The notes under the pieces: generated by a model
The model's database searches: none
Told to the model about the DNA's origin: nothing
What the model saw: the letters and a program-made list of their open reading frames with translations, nothing else
From: Rhynchosporium graminicola
Lineage: Eukaryota > Ascomycota > Leotiomycetes > Helotiales > Ploettnerulaceae
NCBI GenBank assembly: GCA_900074885.1
Contig: FJUW01000010.1
Span: forward strand, 372,001-436,000
Length of the DNA: 64,000 nt
Reading direction: 5' to 3'
Position numbers and translations under genes: made by a program
Shown here: one piece after another, positions 1-11,828 of the stretch
How positions within the stretch are numbered: the first letter of the stretch is position 1
How the letters are laid out: each line of letters opens with the position of its first letter

Positions 1-2117
1 TCGGCCTCTTCTAAGTGGAAGCCGAACACTAATTTAAAAAGATCCTTCAAGAATGGGTACTGTCCACTCCTCATCATCCAACCAACACTTTTTGCAACAT
101 CAATTGCGCTGGCGTTCTTGCCAACAGGTGGTAGAGCATTTGAACTCCTGAAAGTCGAATCACTCAAAATCAGGTTTCGATATGATGCGAGCAACTTCGT
201 ATGTGTTGGTAGTGAACCAAACGATCCTGTTGGCAGGGCCTTTATGAAATTCTGAAAGGCAGGTGGGTCTGCGGAATTGGGGGTGGCACTTGTAGGTGAG
301 CGAGAGAAGCCGACGTTCATGGCGGCTTTGAGTATCAGGATCTTGAGTCGGGTGAGATTCGCATCTTCGGGGCTAGCTGCTGTGGTGACTGTGCTAGAAG
401 ACTTCTGACTACCTTGAGAATACGACGATGATGAAGTCGCACTAGACCACCTGGCATTCGAAGCACGTGTACCTTCTGTCCCAAGAACTAGAATATTAGG
501 GATGTTTGGAGAGTGCGCTTCAGGAGAAATGGGTGTATCTTCGAACTCCGTAGTGGGTGTCTCGGGCTGGTATCGTGTGCGAGCATGCTCGGGATGTTCA
601 GGGTTCTCGGGAAGACTGGGCAAACTGCTGCTCTTGGTATGGGATGATCGACTCATCTGGTCAGAGGTCTGGGTAAATGTTGTTTGAGATGGTCTGGGTG
701 TTCCACGGTCCGGACGGACTTGAGTCCACCCTTCTCGGAAAAGGTCGCACAGCTCCCAACATGCTTGCACAGCTGATCCAAGTAATTCTTCCTCAGGAGC
801 CTTGCCCTCGCGTCTATTTTGTCGGAGGCTGAATAGCATCTCAGCGAGTCCCCAGCATGCTCGAAGAAGAGCATCGGTCTCTTCGGCCAGCTCATTTCGT
901 TGTTTCATAAGTCTGTGACAGAGCGTGATGTAGAAGTCCAGTGTCCTTTCCCGAAAAGCTTCTGGTAAGTTTCGGTCATGAGTATTGTAGAGGTGGTTAT
1001 TCAGCTCAAAGCTGACCCTCAACACAGAATCAGCAATCTCATCCTTTCGCTGTCGAACATCGAACAATGCTTGGCAGAAATCGCGGCATAGATCTAGAGT
1101 TGGCCTAACATGGAATTCGTGGTTATCGTCTCGGCTGTCATATAGCTTCTGGCATAACCTCCAGCAACATTTCCAGGCCGTCTCATGAGCATCTCCAGTT
1201 CCGGAGTAGCTAAAGATTCTCTCTCGATGAATCGAGCTGAGGCTAGCAAGAGTGTTACACAAGGTCCAACATTCATGGAGGGCTGTCTTCAAGGCATGGA
1301 CTTCCTCATCAGAAGTGTGGACTGTTCGGGCTTCGAAGTCATCTTCTTCAGCGTTGCGATGCTCTTCCGGAATCCCTGCAAACCGTGAGCAACGCGGATT
1401 TCTTCTGAAGTTAGACGATGACAAACCTTGAAGGCTGTGGGCGCTACTGGAGCGCACGGAACCATAGTTACCGGAAAGAGCTTCGACTTCTTGCCGTGTC
1501 TGAGCTCGTGGGGTGGCATTCTCCAGTCCAAACTGAATGGGCGATAAATCCGTGTGTATTGGAGGGGGAGAGACTGGGCTTGGTTGTGGGCTCTGACTGT
1601 ACTTAGTTCTGTTCGACGACCATGGGAATACAACATACCTTGTCTTTCGGAACCTGTAGATCTACTCTGATAGTAGGAGGTGTGTTTCCTTCTTCTTGCT
1701 CATATGGTGTTGGAGTTGAACGGTCGGAAGTTCGTGGTGGTATGATAGGTAGGCTATCGGGTAAATTCTTAAAAAGTCAGCATTTCGATGGCAATGTAAG
1801 ATTCGGCTCACCTACGAAATTCCCGTATCCTTCGGGTGCATGTATAACAGAGATGGATTCGTCCTCGAGTGAGGCTCTGAAATGATCTGGTAGGTTTGTG
1901 CTGAGTCTTTTCAACTATAAATAAGTCAGACATGCAGCCTCATGTTGTTGCCTGCACCTACTGTAGCCTGTGAGTCTGCAGATCCAACCATCCTTGGTGG
2001 TGACGGTCTTATCTCTTGCGGCTGTACATCATCCGAAACCTCATCCTCGATTTCTGTTGTCTCCGTCCCATTTGAAGTGACTGGTGACGGCCCCACCATA
2101 TCGCTGGGACTAGTCAT
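1..2117 (-). CDS. Conserved fungal protein of unknown function (DUF7624-like), C-terminus cut by window edge
   Basis: No known activity. The reverse frame is open from about 1601 to the left edge. It reads a helical domain rich in Cys and Trp between about 1330 and 700 (for example ALHECWTLCNTLASL, ETAWKCCWRLCQKLYD and HRLMKQRNELAEET), then a Ser/Thr/Pro-rich linker, then a second helical part ending at the edge in GQYPFLKDLFKLVFGFHLEE. From memory this matches the fungal family called DUF7624; not checked. The start is the ATG at 2117. Upstream exons are acidic and Pro-rich. One intron is clear at 1768-1815 (GTAGGT donor, TGCTGAC branch, TTAAG acceptor). Another begins at 1638 (GTATGT), with its acceptor near 1602 uncertain, and the junction of the first exon near 1890-1960 is also uncertain. 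Overall gene identity is firm; the 5' exon model is not. Confidence 0.7.
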
Positions 2118-5106
2118 TTGTAGTCCGTTTGTAGAATGCTCGTCAATTGAGTTTGGTCGGAGATGGGAGGACTCCTGAGAGTTGCGCGTCGATCTGACAA
2201 AAGTTAGGCTAGAGATAGAAATCCGATGCTACATAATACATACAATGACTGATAACGCGTAGGCCCGTTCATTGCGGGGGAGTTTGGGGAGAGGGAGAAC
2301 TCTGTATAAGGAGAAAAGGCCGACATTATATTGCCTGGAGACGACGTGACCAAGGGACTCTCCAATGCCATTGTTGACGCAAGGCTCATATGCGTAAATC
2401 CTAGAGGCCTTCAAATCGGTCTCCCAGGCTGTTTATGAAAGGAGAGGAAGAAGATATCCAACCTGGCTCAGGCGCAGGCAAGCAGATAGGCAGGAGGCCT
2501 CCAGAGTTGGTGTAGGACGGTCGAGGCTGAATGGAGCTGTCGGGAATCAGCTGCGGATAGCTCTTGAGGGCAAGGCGCGACGACTGTCATCCACTTCTGC
2601 GCAGCCTTCTTCAATCTGGCAAGCAGTTGCAGGTTGCAGTGCTAGTCAGCTTGTGGGTCGGCAATGGGCCAACTAAATCTGATTGACGAAGACACCGCAG
2701 GTACGTTGCAGTAGGTGCATATTTTGAAGGTTTCTGTCTCTATGTACCTGGGTATATATTGAATGTACGTCGTCGAGATGCATCCAAGAAGTTGCTGTGC
2801 CGCATTCAGACCCAACAGTTGACAAGGGTCCGGCGTGACTCCGTACTTATGTACTGTACTTCTCCTCCAGCAAGCAATCAAGAAGATAGAGGCGAGGCAA
2901 GGCAACCTGTCCGGCTGGTCCACCCTTGCAGTTACAATGGACAAAATTGAGGGCTTCGCTTCACCCAGTCGTGGTGTGGTGTAGTGTATCGGTTGCGGTG
3001 AGAGCTGCGATGCGGTGCGATGAGGTCTCTTTTCTGGTCACTCCCTCCCTGCACTAGCAGAGAAATGTAAACTTTGCCAGTTACTCAGGATGGAAATGTG
3101 GTTACGGAGGGATTGAAGCGATCTGAGCCGTGAGCAATCAACTCGATTGGTACGTGTATGGATGGTAGAAGTACTGCACTGCACTGCACTGCACTTGGGC
3201 CTAGAAGGGGAGAAGGGGAATAGGCTCTGGGTTTTGGAGGCCGACCAGGTGGTGATGCCGGTGCAGTGCTGCAGCTGGGATTACTTATACAGCCAACGAA
3301 TCAGCCTGTAAGAAGCGCGGCTTTGAATCGTGGGCCGCATGAAGCTTGTGAATCTCAGCGCTTAACGTGCTCGGCGAGAGAACGGAAGGGCTGGAAGGGA
3401 AAGCATGGACGGACATGTGGAGGCCAGGATTATGTAAACTTCGACAAAAGAGCTTGGCTTCATCAGAATGATGTGTGTTACTGTGTCGTAATACAATAGT
3501 AGTACCTCAATTATGAGGCCGGCGGAAGTGGCAGTAGAACAGGATACCTTAGGACAAACACTGGTTTTATCTCCTCCACATCGGATCGAGACTACAGAAA
3601 AGAACACGGTGTAGCCCTACAAACTTTACGACTTGTCGTTACCGGGCGAGCAAGAGCTCTCCGTTCACTGCCCGGAGAAGCGCTATCATCATTGTACGAT
3701 ATATTAATACAGTAGTATACACCTCCACATCCCCAGACCCAAGGCATTTCTCCACTTTTGTCTCCCATATCACTCTCTCTCCGCCTTTCCGATAAAAGTT
3801 TCAAGGGATAATTGGCTTGGCAGAAACGGTATCTACGTGGTGGGCAATATGATAGAACCAGGATGGAAGAGTATTTTGAAAATCCAGCCAGTACCCTCAT
3901 CATCAACACAAAGCCAGGGTTCAGGTGTGTGTGGTACAGCGGGAGGACCCGAGATAGTGGGAAGCTCTGAGAAACACACTGTTATGTGCTCAAGACATGT
4001 CTCGCTGGTGCCAATTCATTGAAAGTTCAAAGTACTAAATAGCTGACTTGATATGTAATGGCAGACTTGATATAAACCACCGCACGCCGGCCATTAGCCA
4101 TGGCCTTGGGCCCAGAAAAAAGGAGCAAGTGTGATCAGACCTATTCGGAGCTAGATCTCCCTTCTTCTACCTTGAAGCTCTGGTCAGCCTTTTTGACAGC
4201 ATGTGCCGTAGCCTGGGATTGGGCCACTCTCTCGAGTAGCCATGCAGTCATCACCAACAGAGAGCCAGTTTCTAGCTCTTCTCCTCAGGAGGAGGAATGG
4301 TGAGAAATAAATACTGTGATGATGTCAATGGAGCCAACTCTCAAATCAATCATTGTCAGCCGCCCTGTCTCCCTACTCGGCGAGGGATTTTCTGGGTCTA
4401 GTACATGACATACGAGAAGAGAAAATCCGCTGCGTCTACTAGGTTCACTGATGCGAGTATATCTGGAGAGGATAAGGGGAAAATACTGAGTATAATGGAG
4501 GATAGAATGGACATGTGAGAAGAGCCTCCACAATTCCTGTCGTTTTCCGCAAGTTCCAAATGTCTGCGCCGCTTCTAGCCTCGAAGACACGCGCATAGGC
4601 GCCTGGGTGGGTATCACAACCGTATCAACGACAAGCACTAGCAGGCTTTATCTGTTGGTTTTCTCTCATAGTGCTTCTCGACGCTTGCTTGACCAACATA
4701 TGGAAAGATTAGCCTGATGGAGGGTGGAACGAGCACTCAATCAAGGTTGAATTTCCACAGCCCAGACAGAAATCATGCGTTGTCCATGCGATCCAAAGGC
4801 ACAGAGGTCGGAAGAAAGCCTTTCTCTGGGATCGAGCATGAAAATGGCGCGTACAATCTATCGGGATCGGTTGGTATGTCGGCTGCGGCGGCGCGGGTAA
4901 TTTCTTTGCCTTACTGAAAATGGAGAGTCTGAATTCGGGTAGATTTCTTCTGATATTGGAAATCGACCTGTTCTCTAGAGACTATTTCTCCCGATTTTGC
5001 GCCTCAAACGCCGTTCAAAATGCGCCATATGTGTAATGCAGCCGCCGGACATATTCCCTTTTCCCAACCCAACGCCTGTGCCTCCATGTCAACCTGCCAT
5101 AACTCC
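2118..5106. other. Long intergenic region, no supported gene
   Basis: About 3 kb between the start of the DUF7624-like gene and the stop of RPB10. Short open frames on both strands lack recognisable domains or splice continuity. A short tandem repeat of GCACT units lies at about 3173-3196. This is probably the long promoter and 5' leader of the gene at 1-2117; no specific sites are claimed. Confidence 0.5.
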
Positions 5107-5531
5107 TTAGTTCATCGCTGCCTTCTTGGTGTCCCGATCCGCAGGGTTATATCTGTAACGTTTGTTAGATGGTAGAGTCAATGAATTCTGTCTGGCCTTG
5201 GGTCTTGGTGAAGTAAATCGCCAAAGATATGATAGGACGCGCGTACTTGAGAAGCTTCTCGATCAAGTCGACGTGGGTCATGATCATTCTGCGGCAGCAA
5301 TAGCGTTTGCATCCCAGCTGATCCATAGCTTCTCTATTGTCCTTATCAGTGGGCTGCGCAGATGCAAAAAAGTGATCTGGACTAACCCATCCTGTACTTG
5401 AGCATCAATAAGCTTGAGGTATCGCTCCCAGAGATCTCCAACCACCTGCATACAAGTTAGAGACGGGGGCGTAGCAAAGGGTTTGGAACACAAACCTTCC
5501 CGCAGGAAAAGCATCGCACAGGAATAATCAT
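5107..5531 (-). CDS. RPB10: DNA-directed RNA polymerases I, II and III subunit RPABC5 (Rpb10), four exons
   Basis: Small zinc-binding subunit shared by the three nuclear RNA polymerases. Four reverse-strand exons (5531-5496, 5445-5387, 5333-5247, 5152-5107) join in frame to a 75-residue protein, the usual size for the family. It begins [12 protein letters not shown], continues [14 protein letters not shown], then [20 protein letters not shown] and ends [14 protein letters not shown]. The zinc ligands are Cys7, Cys10, Cys44 and Cys45, the CX2C...CC pattern of Rpb10. Introns are 50, 53 and 94 bases with GT/AG ends; the last has a GTACGC donor. The gene is easily missed because no single exon exceeds 90 bases. 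It is divergent from UTP17 across 230 bases, so the two ribosome-production genes may share a promoter. Confidence 0.97.
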
Positions 5532-5761
5532 TTTAAATTGCTTCTTGTTTTATGCGCAGGGTAGAGACAGTTGTTATGCGAGTCTAAACAGAGCACCTCG
5601 AAGCTTTGTCAGTTGAGGTCGTCGTCGGCGATCCAAATTTCAAAAATATTTTGACGCTAAGATAACCTGAAATCCGAGGATTACCCGTCCCGACGACATT
5701 TTCGGCTGGATTAGAAAAAGTTTGGGATCAAATATCATTATCGCCAATCACCAATTCACAG
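5532..5761. promoter_or_regulatory. Divergent promoter region RPB10 / UTP17
   Basis: 230 bases separate the two ATG codons. The region holds a short AT-rich palindrome-like stretch (CAAAAATATTTTG, about 5641-5653). No TATA or factor site is claimed. Shared regulation is an inference from spacing and from both genes serving ribosome production. Confidence 0.5.
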
Positions 5762-8700
5762 ATGGACTCTGCCAACAACATGGCCTCAATATTGAAGCGC
5801 AAGAGAGCTCCAGCTGACATGTCAGATACTGTTCAGCGGTCTAAATCTGTAAAAACAAAATCCGGAACTCCTCTACGAAACCCCATCCAATATCCAGGCT
5901 GGGAGGCAGCTTTTGAACCACCGCCCGCGACAGAACTGGTGAAAGTCGAGGTTCCCAATGGAGATAGCAAAGAAGGGAATGGGCGCCGGGACTCGTTACA
6001 ATCTTTAGAATATGACGATCTCGTGGGTAAAGATTCGAAAGAGAACAATGGAGTGGGGGAAAGCTCAGGCAGGAAAAAGAAGAGGAAAGGAAGAGGGGAC
6101 AAACTACGCGCAGAGCAGAGTGTTAAATTGTCGAAAGAGCAATCGCACAAGCGTGTAGAGCTTCCTGCTTTGGTCAGCACCTTCAAAAAGACTGGACAAG
6201 AGCCTTGGAAGCTATCTGCTTCCATTGGAGGTCGCATGGTAAATGCAGATCCAGTCTTTTCCAGAGACGAGAAGTGAGTTTTTTGTATCTCATCTGTGGA
6301 ATGGTACTAATTCTCGCAGATTCCTCATCGTTGCACATCTTGGAGCTGTCCATGTTTACTCAACTACAAACTCACTCCTCACGCGATCAATCAAATTAAA
6401 GCTCAACGAAGTGGTTGACCTCCCTCCTCAGATTATTGCCTTCTGCCTGTCACCGACCGACTCGGACTTAGTTTGGGTTGCCTGCTCTGATGGATCTATA
6501 TACAGCATAAACTGGACTTCTGGTGCGGGGGCCAAAGACTACTGGGGTGTGTCTTCCTCGGGATGTATTCATATGACTGTGGCTTCTATGAAATCTGCGG
6601 AGCGAAGGCGGGATGTGGTCTTCACGACTGAGGCACGAAAGGATGGAGGGTTTAGAATTACAGCAAATGAGCTCGCTCCTCCGAATAGCTCAATTCAGAC
6701 TGTAGCGAGGACCATATACACCTCCAATCAAAGGATCAACTTCCTGAAGACAGCAAGCGACGGTTCAATTGTCATTGCAGCTTCTGGGAATAAGGTTTTA
6801 ATTGGCCGCCTCAGATCAACCGAATACGATACTATTGATAAGATGAGATACGAATTCCGAGTCTTCGAATCCACGGACGCAATCAAATCTCTGGATATAC
6901 GGGTCACGCAAAGACCCGGAGCCGAGGGATTGAAAAAAGCGAATCCGTTAAAAAGAATCCCTGTCGTTGACTTGGTTGTCGGAGACGTGCGAGGTGTTGT
7001 TTTTTTGCACAATGATCTTTTTCCAAGGCTTTGGATTGAATCTGATGGGAAGATATCTGGCGTGAGCCTGACACTTGCGCCCAGAAAGCTGCATTGGCAT
7101 CGACAGGCAGTGCACACTGTCAAATGGTCGCTAGATGGTAGGCAGAACAACACTTGGTCTAAGCACGAACGCTAACAGTAACAGGAAATTACCTAATATC
7201 TGGTGGCACTGAAACCGTTCTCGTACTTTGGCAACTTGATACCGGAAAGCAGCAATTTTTGCCCCACATGGCTGCAACCATTCAGAACGTGGTTGTGTCG
7301 CCTACGGGTTCATCCTATGCTGTACAACTTGCGGACAACTCCGCTATGGTCTTATCTACCTCAGAACTCAAGCCCACTGTTAATATTGCAGGCATCCAAA
7401 CCTGCGTTGTCGAGTCGGGACCGTCGATAGAATCACAGGTCGAGAGATTGGAAGAAGCCACCTGGAAGTTCCCATTGGTACAGAAAACACCTGCTGTTAT
7501 CAGCCCGAGCAATACCTCCCAATTGCTCCTTGGTGTCGGCCAAACGCAGCTCGTCCGAGCTAGAAAACCCTTGATACAAAGTAATCCATTCCTACAAACA
7601 ATCGATCTAGGATCTGGTCACAATTTATCTCGTCAGGCTTTGACAAGAACGAATATCACAAGCGTCAATGCGGCTCCCGGATTGAATCGCATCACAGAGC
7701 CCAGAATCACTCACATGAAGATTTCATATGATGGGGAGTGGCTAGTGACAGTGGATGAATGGACGCCTCCGCAGCGAGATGTCCACTTGACTAAGCGTCA
7801 AAAGGTAGATTTGATCGAAAATCCGCCAAGACGAGAAGTGTTCCTCAAGTTCTGGCAATGGAACCAGGAAAGTGCTTTATGGGAATTGGTATCTAGGATT
7901 GACGCTCCTCATACCTCAACAAGAGAATCGGGAGATGCGGGAAGGATCTTGGATCTCGCTGTGGATCCAAGTTCTCTACGATTTTCGACTGTCGGAGAGG
8001 ACGGTGTAGTACGCATTTGGACGACAAAGACCAGGAAGCGAGATGGTGTTGTTGTTCGTGGAAGGGACAACAAACCATTGAGGAATTGGAACTGCGATTT
8101 TGCAGTTGCGCTCGATAAGGCGGAGCTGTTGGATGGAGCTGACGTGCCTGCACCATCTGGCTGTGTCGCGTTCTCCGAAGATGGTTCGATCCTAGCCGCT
8201 GCATGCAACAGTAACGGTGGCCTCGTTCATTTCATGGATCCAGACTCTGGCACGATTCGCCTCTCCCAGACCGGCCTTTTCGAAGATGAGATCATCGGCA
8301 TCGAGTTTCTTGGACAAGACCTCATTACCCTCTCCGAAAAGCTCATTGTTTTTGATCTCGTCTCTGAAGAAGCCCGCATCATAATCAAGGCTAGCGCAGC
8401 CACAAAATCCCTCTCCACACGCCAAAAGCAAGAGATGATGCATCTTTCCATCGACTCGAAAAGCCGTACTTTTGCCGTCGCTCTACCCACAATCCGCGAC
8501 CCAAGTTCCCTCCGCACCGCCACCTCCGAACTCGTCGTTTTCCATCAAGATGCACGAGACCCACAACTCAAAGAAGCTTTTCCAACACTTATCACCGCCC
8601 TACTTCCGGCCCTCAGCTCAGAAGGCTTCCTCGTACTCGACACAGCTGCTGAAATCCACTCCGTCATCAAGAAGGGTACACAGAGTATCACAATGCTCGC

Positions 8701-8992
8701 GCAGTCAACCTCGGCACTACAGCTCGACGCCGCGGAAGACTTAGCCGATCTCATTCCTACTGATCAAAATGAGGACGAGTTCGAGGATGCAGAGGAATAT
8801 CCTACGCCTGCTGCTACACAAGATGGCGACGAAGAAGAGGAGGACGATGCCCCTGTTGTTCCACAGCAGAAGCTCGCTGAGATCTTCAATATCGGACCAG
8901 CATTCGCGCTACCGCCGCTTGAAGAGATGTTTTATCAAGTTGCGGACTTGTATGCCGCTGAACCACAGAGGCAAGGTGTTGCTTTGGGATGA
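5762..8992 (+). CDS. UTP17: U3 snoRNP / t-UTP subcomplex WD-repeat protein Utp17 (Nan1, WDR75-like)
   Basis: Predicted subunit of the t-UTP (UtpA) part of the small-subunit processome, acting in the nucleolus in rDNA transcription and early pre-18S processing. Three exons (5762-6273, 6320-7137, 7185-8992) with introns of 46 and 47 bases give about 1045 residues; yeast Utp17 is near 900. A basic, lysine-rich N-terminus (KKKRKGRG near residue 105) precedes WD-like blades such as FLIVAHLGAVHVYSTTNSLL, VWVACSDGSIYSINW, YLISGGTETVLVLWQLDTGK and LRFSTVGEDGVVRIWTTKT. The C-terminus is acidic (EDEFEDAEE...DEEEEDD) and ends EMFYQVADLYAAEPQRQ, where family members carry a conserved C-terminal segment. 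The start is the first ATG, closely preceded by an A-rich leader. Assignment is by blade order and tail; moderately high confidence. Confidence 0.85.
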
Positions 8993-11053
8993 TGATTTAG
9001 TTGCGAAGTGGTATAGAAGTTGGAGTTTTTGGGCATTTCAGCGAGCGGGAGACCTTCTAGAAAAGAATGGATGGAAAAGTTCGGATACAAACAAAATCCC
9101 AGACTATGTCGAAATAATACTTGACAACTCTTTCAGGCTCATCTATCGAGTCACTTCTTCAGCTACAGTTATGTTGCTATATCATTCCCACTATTAACGA
9201 ATTTTAGAACCTCGTATTCATCCTTGAAACCCCTCCTTCCTTAAAATTACACCCTGAACCCCACTCACATCCTCTTGTGCTCTTGCCTGCATTGTGTTCC
9301 TCATCCTCTCCACTGTCAGTTCAACAAATGCTCTCTGTCCTCATCCTGTTCCTCATCCTGTTCACTATCACTCTCGCTACCGCTCCCAGCACAGCGATCA
9401 TCCTCTTCACCAGTTTTGTATTCATAGTGTTGCTCAAACTGCCTATCTGAATATAAGGCAGGTCTGCAGGTGAGCAATGAAGTTCTTGGCAGTGGGGGGA
9501 AGGCGTGGTGTATTCTTCGAAACCAAAAAAATAGATCTTATGGTCGGTTGGCCGTTTGTCCAGCGGGATGCTGATGTAGAGGAGGTATATAAGGTAGCAA
9601 CAATAAGTGTTGTGAGGCTAATTACATGAGGGATGTGCATTAAAGTTGGAATTCCATGGCGAGGAGTTGATGGAAATATCTTGATTTTTGGTGTGCGATG
9701 GTGGGATTAGGCGTGAGCTGGCTAATCGATCATGGTGGTTTTCTCACACATACTTCCTCGTAGTTGCCAAGGTATATAGATGTAGGAGAGAAAGAGGTCG
9801 ATATTTGCCCAAACTCTGATTATTCATATAAATGATGGTCGGGACTGCCTGGCTTGCGACGCTATAGTACCTACCAACATGTAACGCAAATGATGAATCA
9901 TTTTTCACAGCCACGGGCTGATCCAACGCAAGACGCTTTAAGAAATGAACTCAACTATGGAGAAAAATTAGCAATAATTTCAAAATTCGGATCCCATCGA
10001 GCCCTAAAGCTCGTTATCTCTCCGAGAGCAAAAAGCAAATATGAGGACCAAACATAGTTTCGCAGTCTCGTCCATCCCATACAATATTTCCATTTCTGAA
10101 CATGTTCCAGCTATTCTGGATACCTTATTGTCTCAGTCACTCGTGCATTTATATCGGCCCACTCGATCTTTCTTTGTTGTTGCTCATGGCGTAACCGAGA
10201 CTTGATTCTCTCCTAATCTAGGGCCGGCGCAGGACAGAACGCAAAGAGATCATGTCTTTCTTCCGCAATGTACAATCTAGAGAAACTGAATGTGTGTTCA
10301 ATGGAAATCATTGATTTGATACAGTTCTTTGTCACGGTTATCCACTTTGAAATAGCTCATTGATCAATCGTGCTGAGAACAGAGTGGTATGCAAGCTGTA
10401 TCCGAGATGACGGAGACGGCAATGTCTCCGGGGTATCATCCGCACATCACAACCAAGACTTGTAAAAGCACGGAGAAATGTCAATGAATACTTGTCTAAA
10501 TCAGGTCAGGCTTTCATCAGGAGATAGAGTCGCTTCTAATAATTAATTTGATCTCTTTTTCAAAGTTTTCGCTTCGCTGCTTGTGTCGCGCTGTCAAGTC
10601 TAGGAAGGAGTCTCATCGGTTATCTGTGTCCTCGCCTGTTTGGTGTGCAAATCGTACTGTAGAGCGGGAGAATGTGTGTATTCAAAACTGATCAACATTT
10701 CATTCGACCTTCGAGGTTTATGCAGATGTTGGTGACAAAAATAGAGCTGAATAGGTACTTTATTTTCCACGGCAGTCACAAGGCTGAAGTGGGTCCACTT
10801 CTCCCTAGCCCACAGTAAATCCTTGCGCGCATGTGATAGTGCGGAGTGATCATCAGCCTTTCTTGCAACCGAGTCATCAACACTTTATTCGAACCCAATG
10901 CAAACAATGCAAGCAATGTGATCTTTCAGGGCTAGACATCGAGCGCATGATATTCTCCATATCTGAGTTTGAAGTCTCGTGATTCGTAAGACGACTCAGG
11001 CAGACGGAGGGACGAAAGAGTAGACGGGAGGAAGGAGGAGGAGGGCGGACAAG
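8993..11053. other. Intergenic region downstream of UTP17 and upstream of the bHLH gene
   Basis: About 2.1 kb with no supported gene. The first few hundred bases are the UTP17 3' flank. CT-rich runs (CTCATCCTGTTCCTCATCC, about 9338-9356) and AT-rich stretches occur. A CATGTG E-box lies at 10830-10835, about 220 bases before the bHLH start codon. Confidence 0.45.
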
Positions 11054-11434
11054 ATGTCGTCCCCAACACGGGAAGGCTCCGCGAATACTGGGTCTGCGAA
11101 TGGATTAGATGAGAAACCGCGATTATCTGAGGGTGAGAAGAAGGCGAATCATATAGCTTCTGGTAAGCTTCACTCTCCTCCTCACTATATCTTCCCCCTC
11201 TACTATGTATACTAATTCATCTTTCTTTCAGAGCAAAAGCGCAGACAAGCTATTCGCGAAGGATTCGATCGCCTCACAGAACTCGTACCCGGTATAGAAG
11301 GTCAAGGGAGGAGTGAGAGTGTGGTACTTAAGAGGACGGTGGATCATATGCGTGAGCAGCTGGCCGAGAGGAAGAAATTGGTTGCGAAGCTTGAGGGTAT
11401 GGGAGGGGTGGTTGAAGATGAGTTGAAGAAATGA
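11054..11434 (+). CDS. INO4: Small bHLH transcription factor, Ino4-like
   Basis: Predicted E-box-binding regulator; in yeast Ino4 pairs with Ino2 to activate phospholipid synthesis genes. Two exons (11054-11162, 11232-11434) with a 69-base intron (GTAAGC...TTTCAG) give 103 residues. The bHLH domain spans about residues 30-84. Basic region NHIASEQKRRQAIREGFDRL has His33, Glu37 and Arg41, the H-E-R triad that reads CANNTG. The loop is VPGIEGQGRSE and helix 2 is VVLKRTVDHMREQLAERKKL. The domain occupies nearly the whole protein, as in Ino4. No Ino2 partner is seen here. Another small fungal bHLH protein cannot be excluded, so the symbol is by similarity of architecture and basic region. Confidence 0.75.
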
Positions 11435-11828
11435 AGAGCTTTGCTTGAGGAATAGTGAGGGTTAACTGAAGGAAGGGCGGCCAGTGGGAGAACGAAGGGT
11501 GTTGGCAAGGTAGCTGGGGAGAGTACAGGCATATGGATGGTGAAGAGGAGTTGATCATTGCATTAAGGAGGACATCTGGGAAGTATGACTTATAATTATG
11601 GCGTATTGATGGTGGAGTGAGGCGTAGGGGAATCGGAGAGATGGTGGAAGCATGTGATACCTGAAATGTGAATTTGTGGTCGAGCGTAAGGATGTGGAGG
11701 TTGGGATCCAGCAATTACTCAAGCTTTAAGAGGCTGTCACGAAGCAGAAATTAGCAGTAAAACTTGTGATGTTTTTATGTGTGATCATGATAATGTACAT
11801 TGATATCTTCAAGGTTGCGATACTTTAT
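11435..11828. other. Convergent 3' region between the bHLH gene and the threonyl-tRNA synthetase
   Basis: 394 bases between two stop codons facing each other. Nothing coding is supported. AT-rich sequence near 11750-11830 is suitable for 3' end formation of both transcripts. Confidence 0.5.

Noticed and set aside
4285..4638. 117-codon reverse frame in the long 5' region of the first gene
   Set aside because: No domain, no splice continuity, and overlapping frames are equally open.
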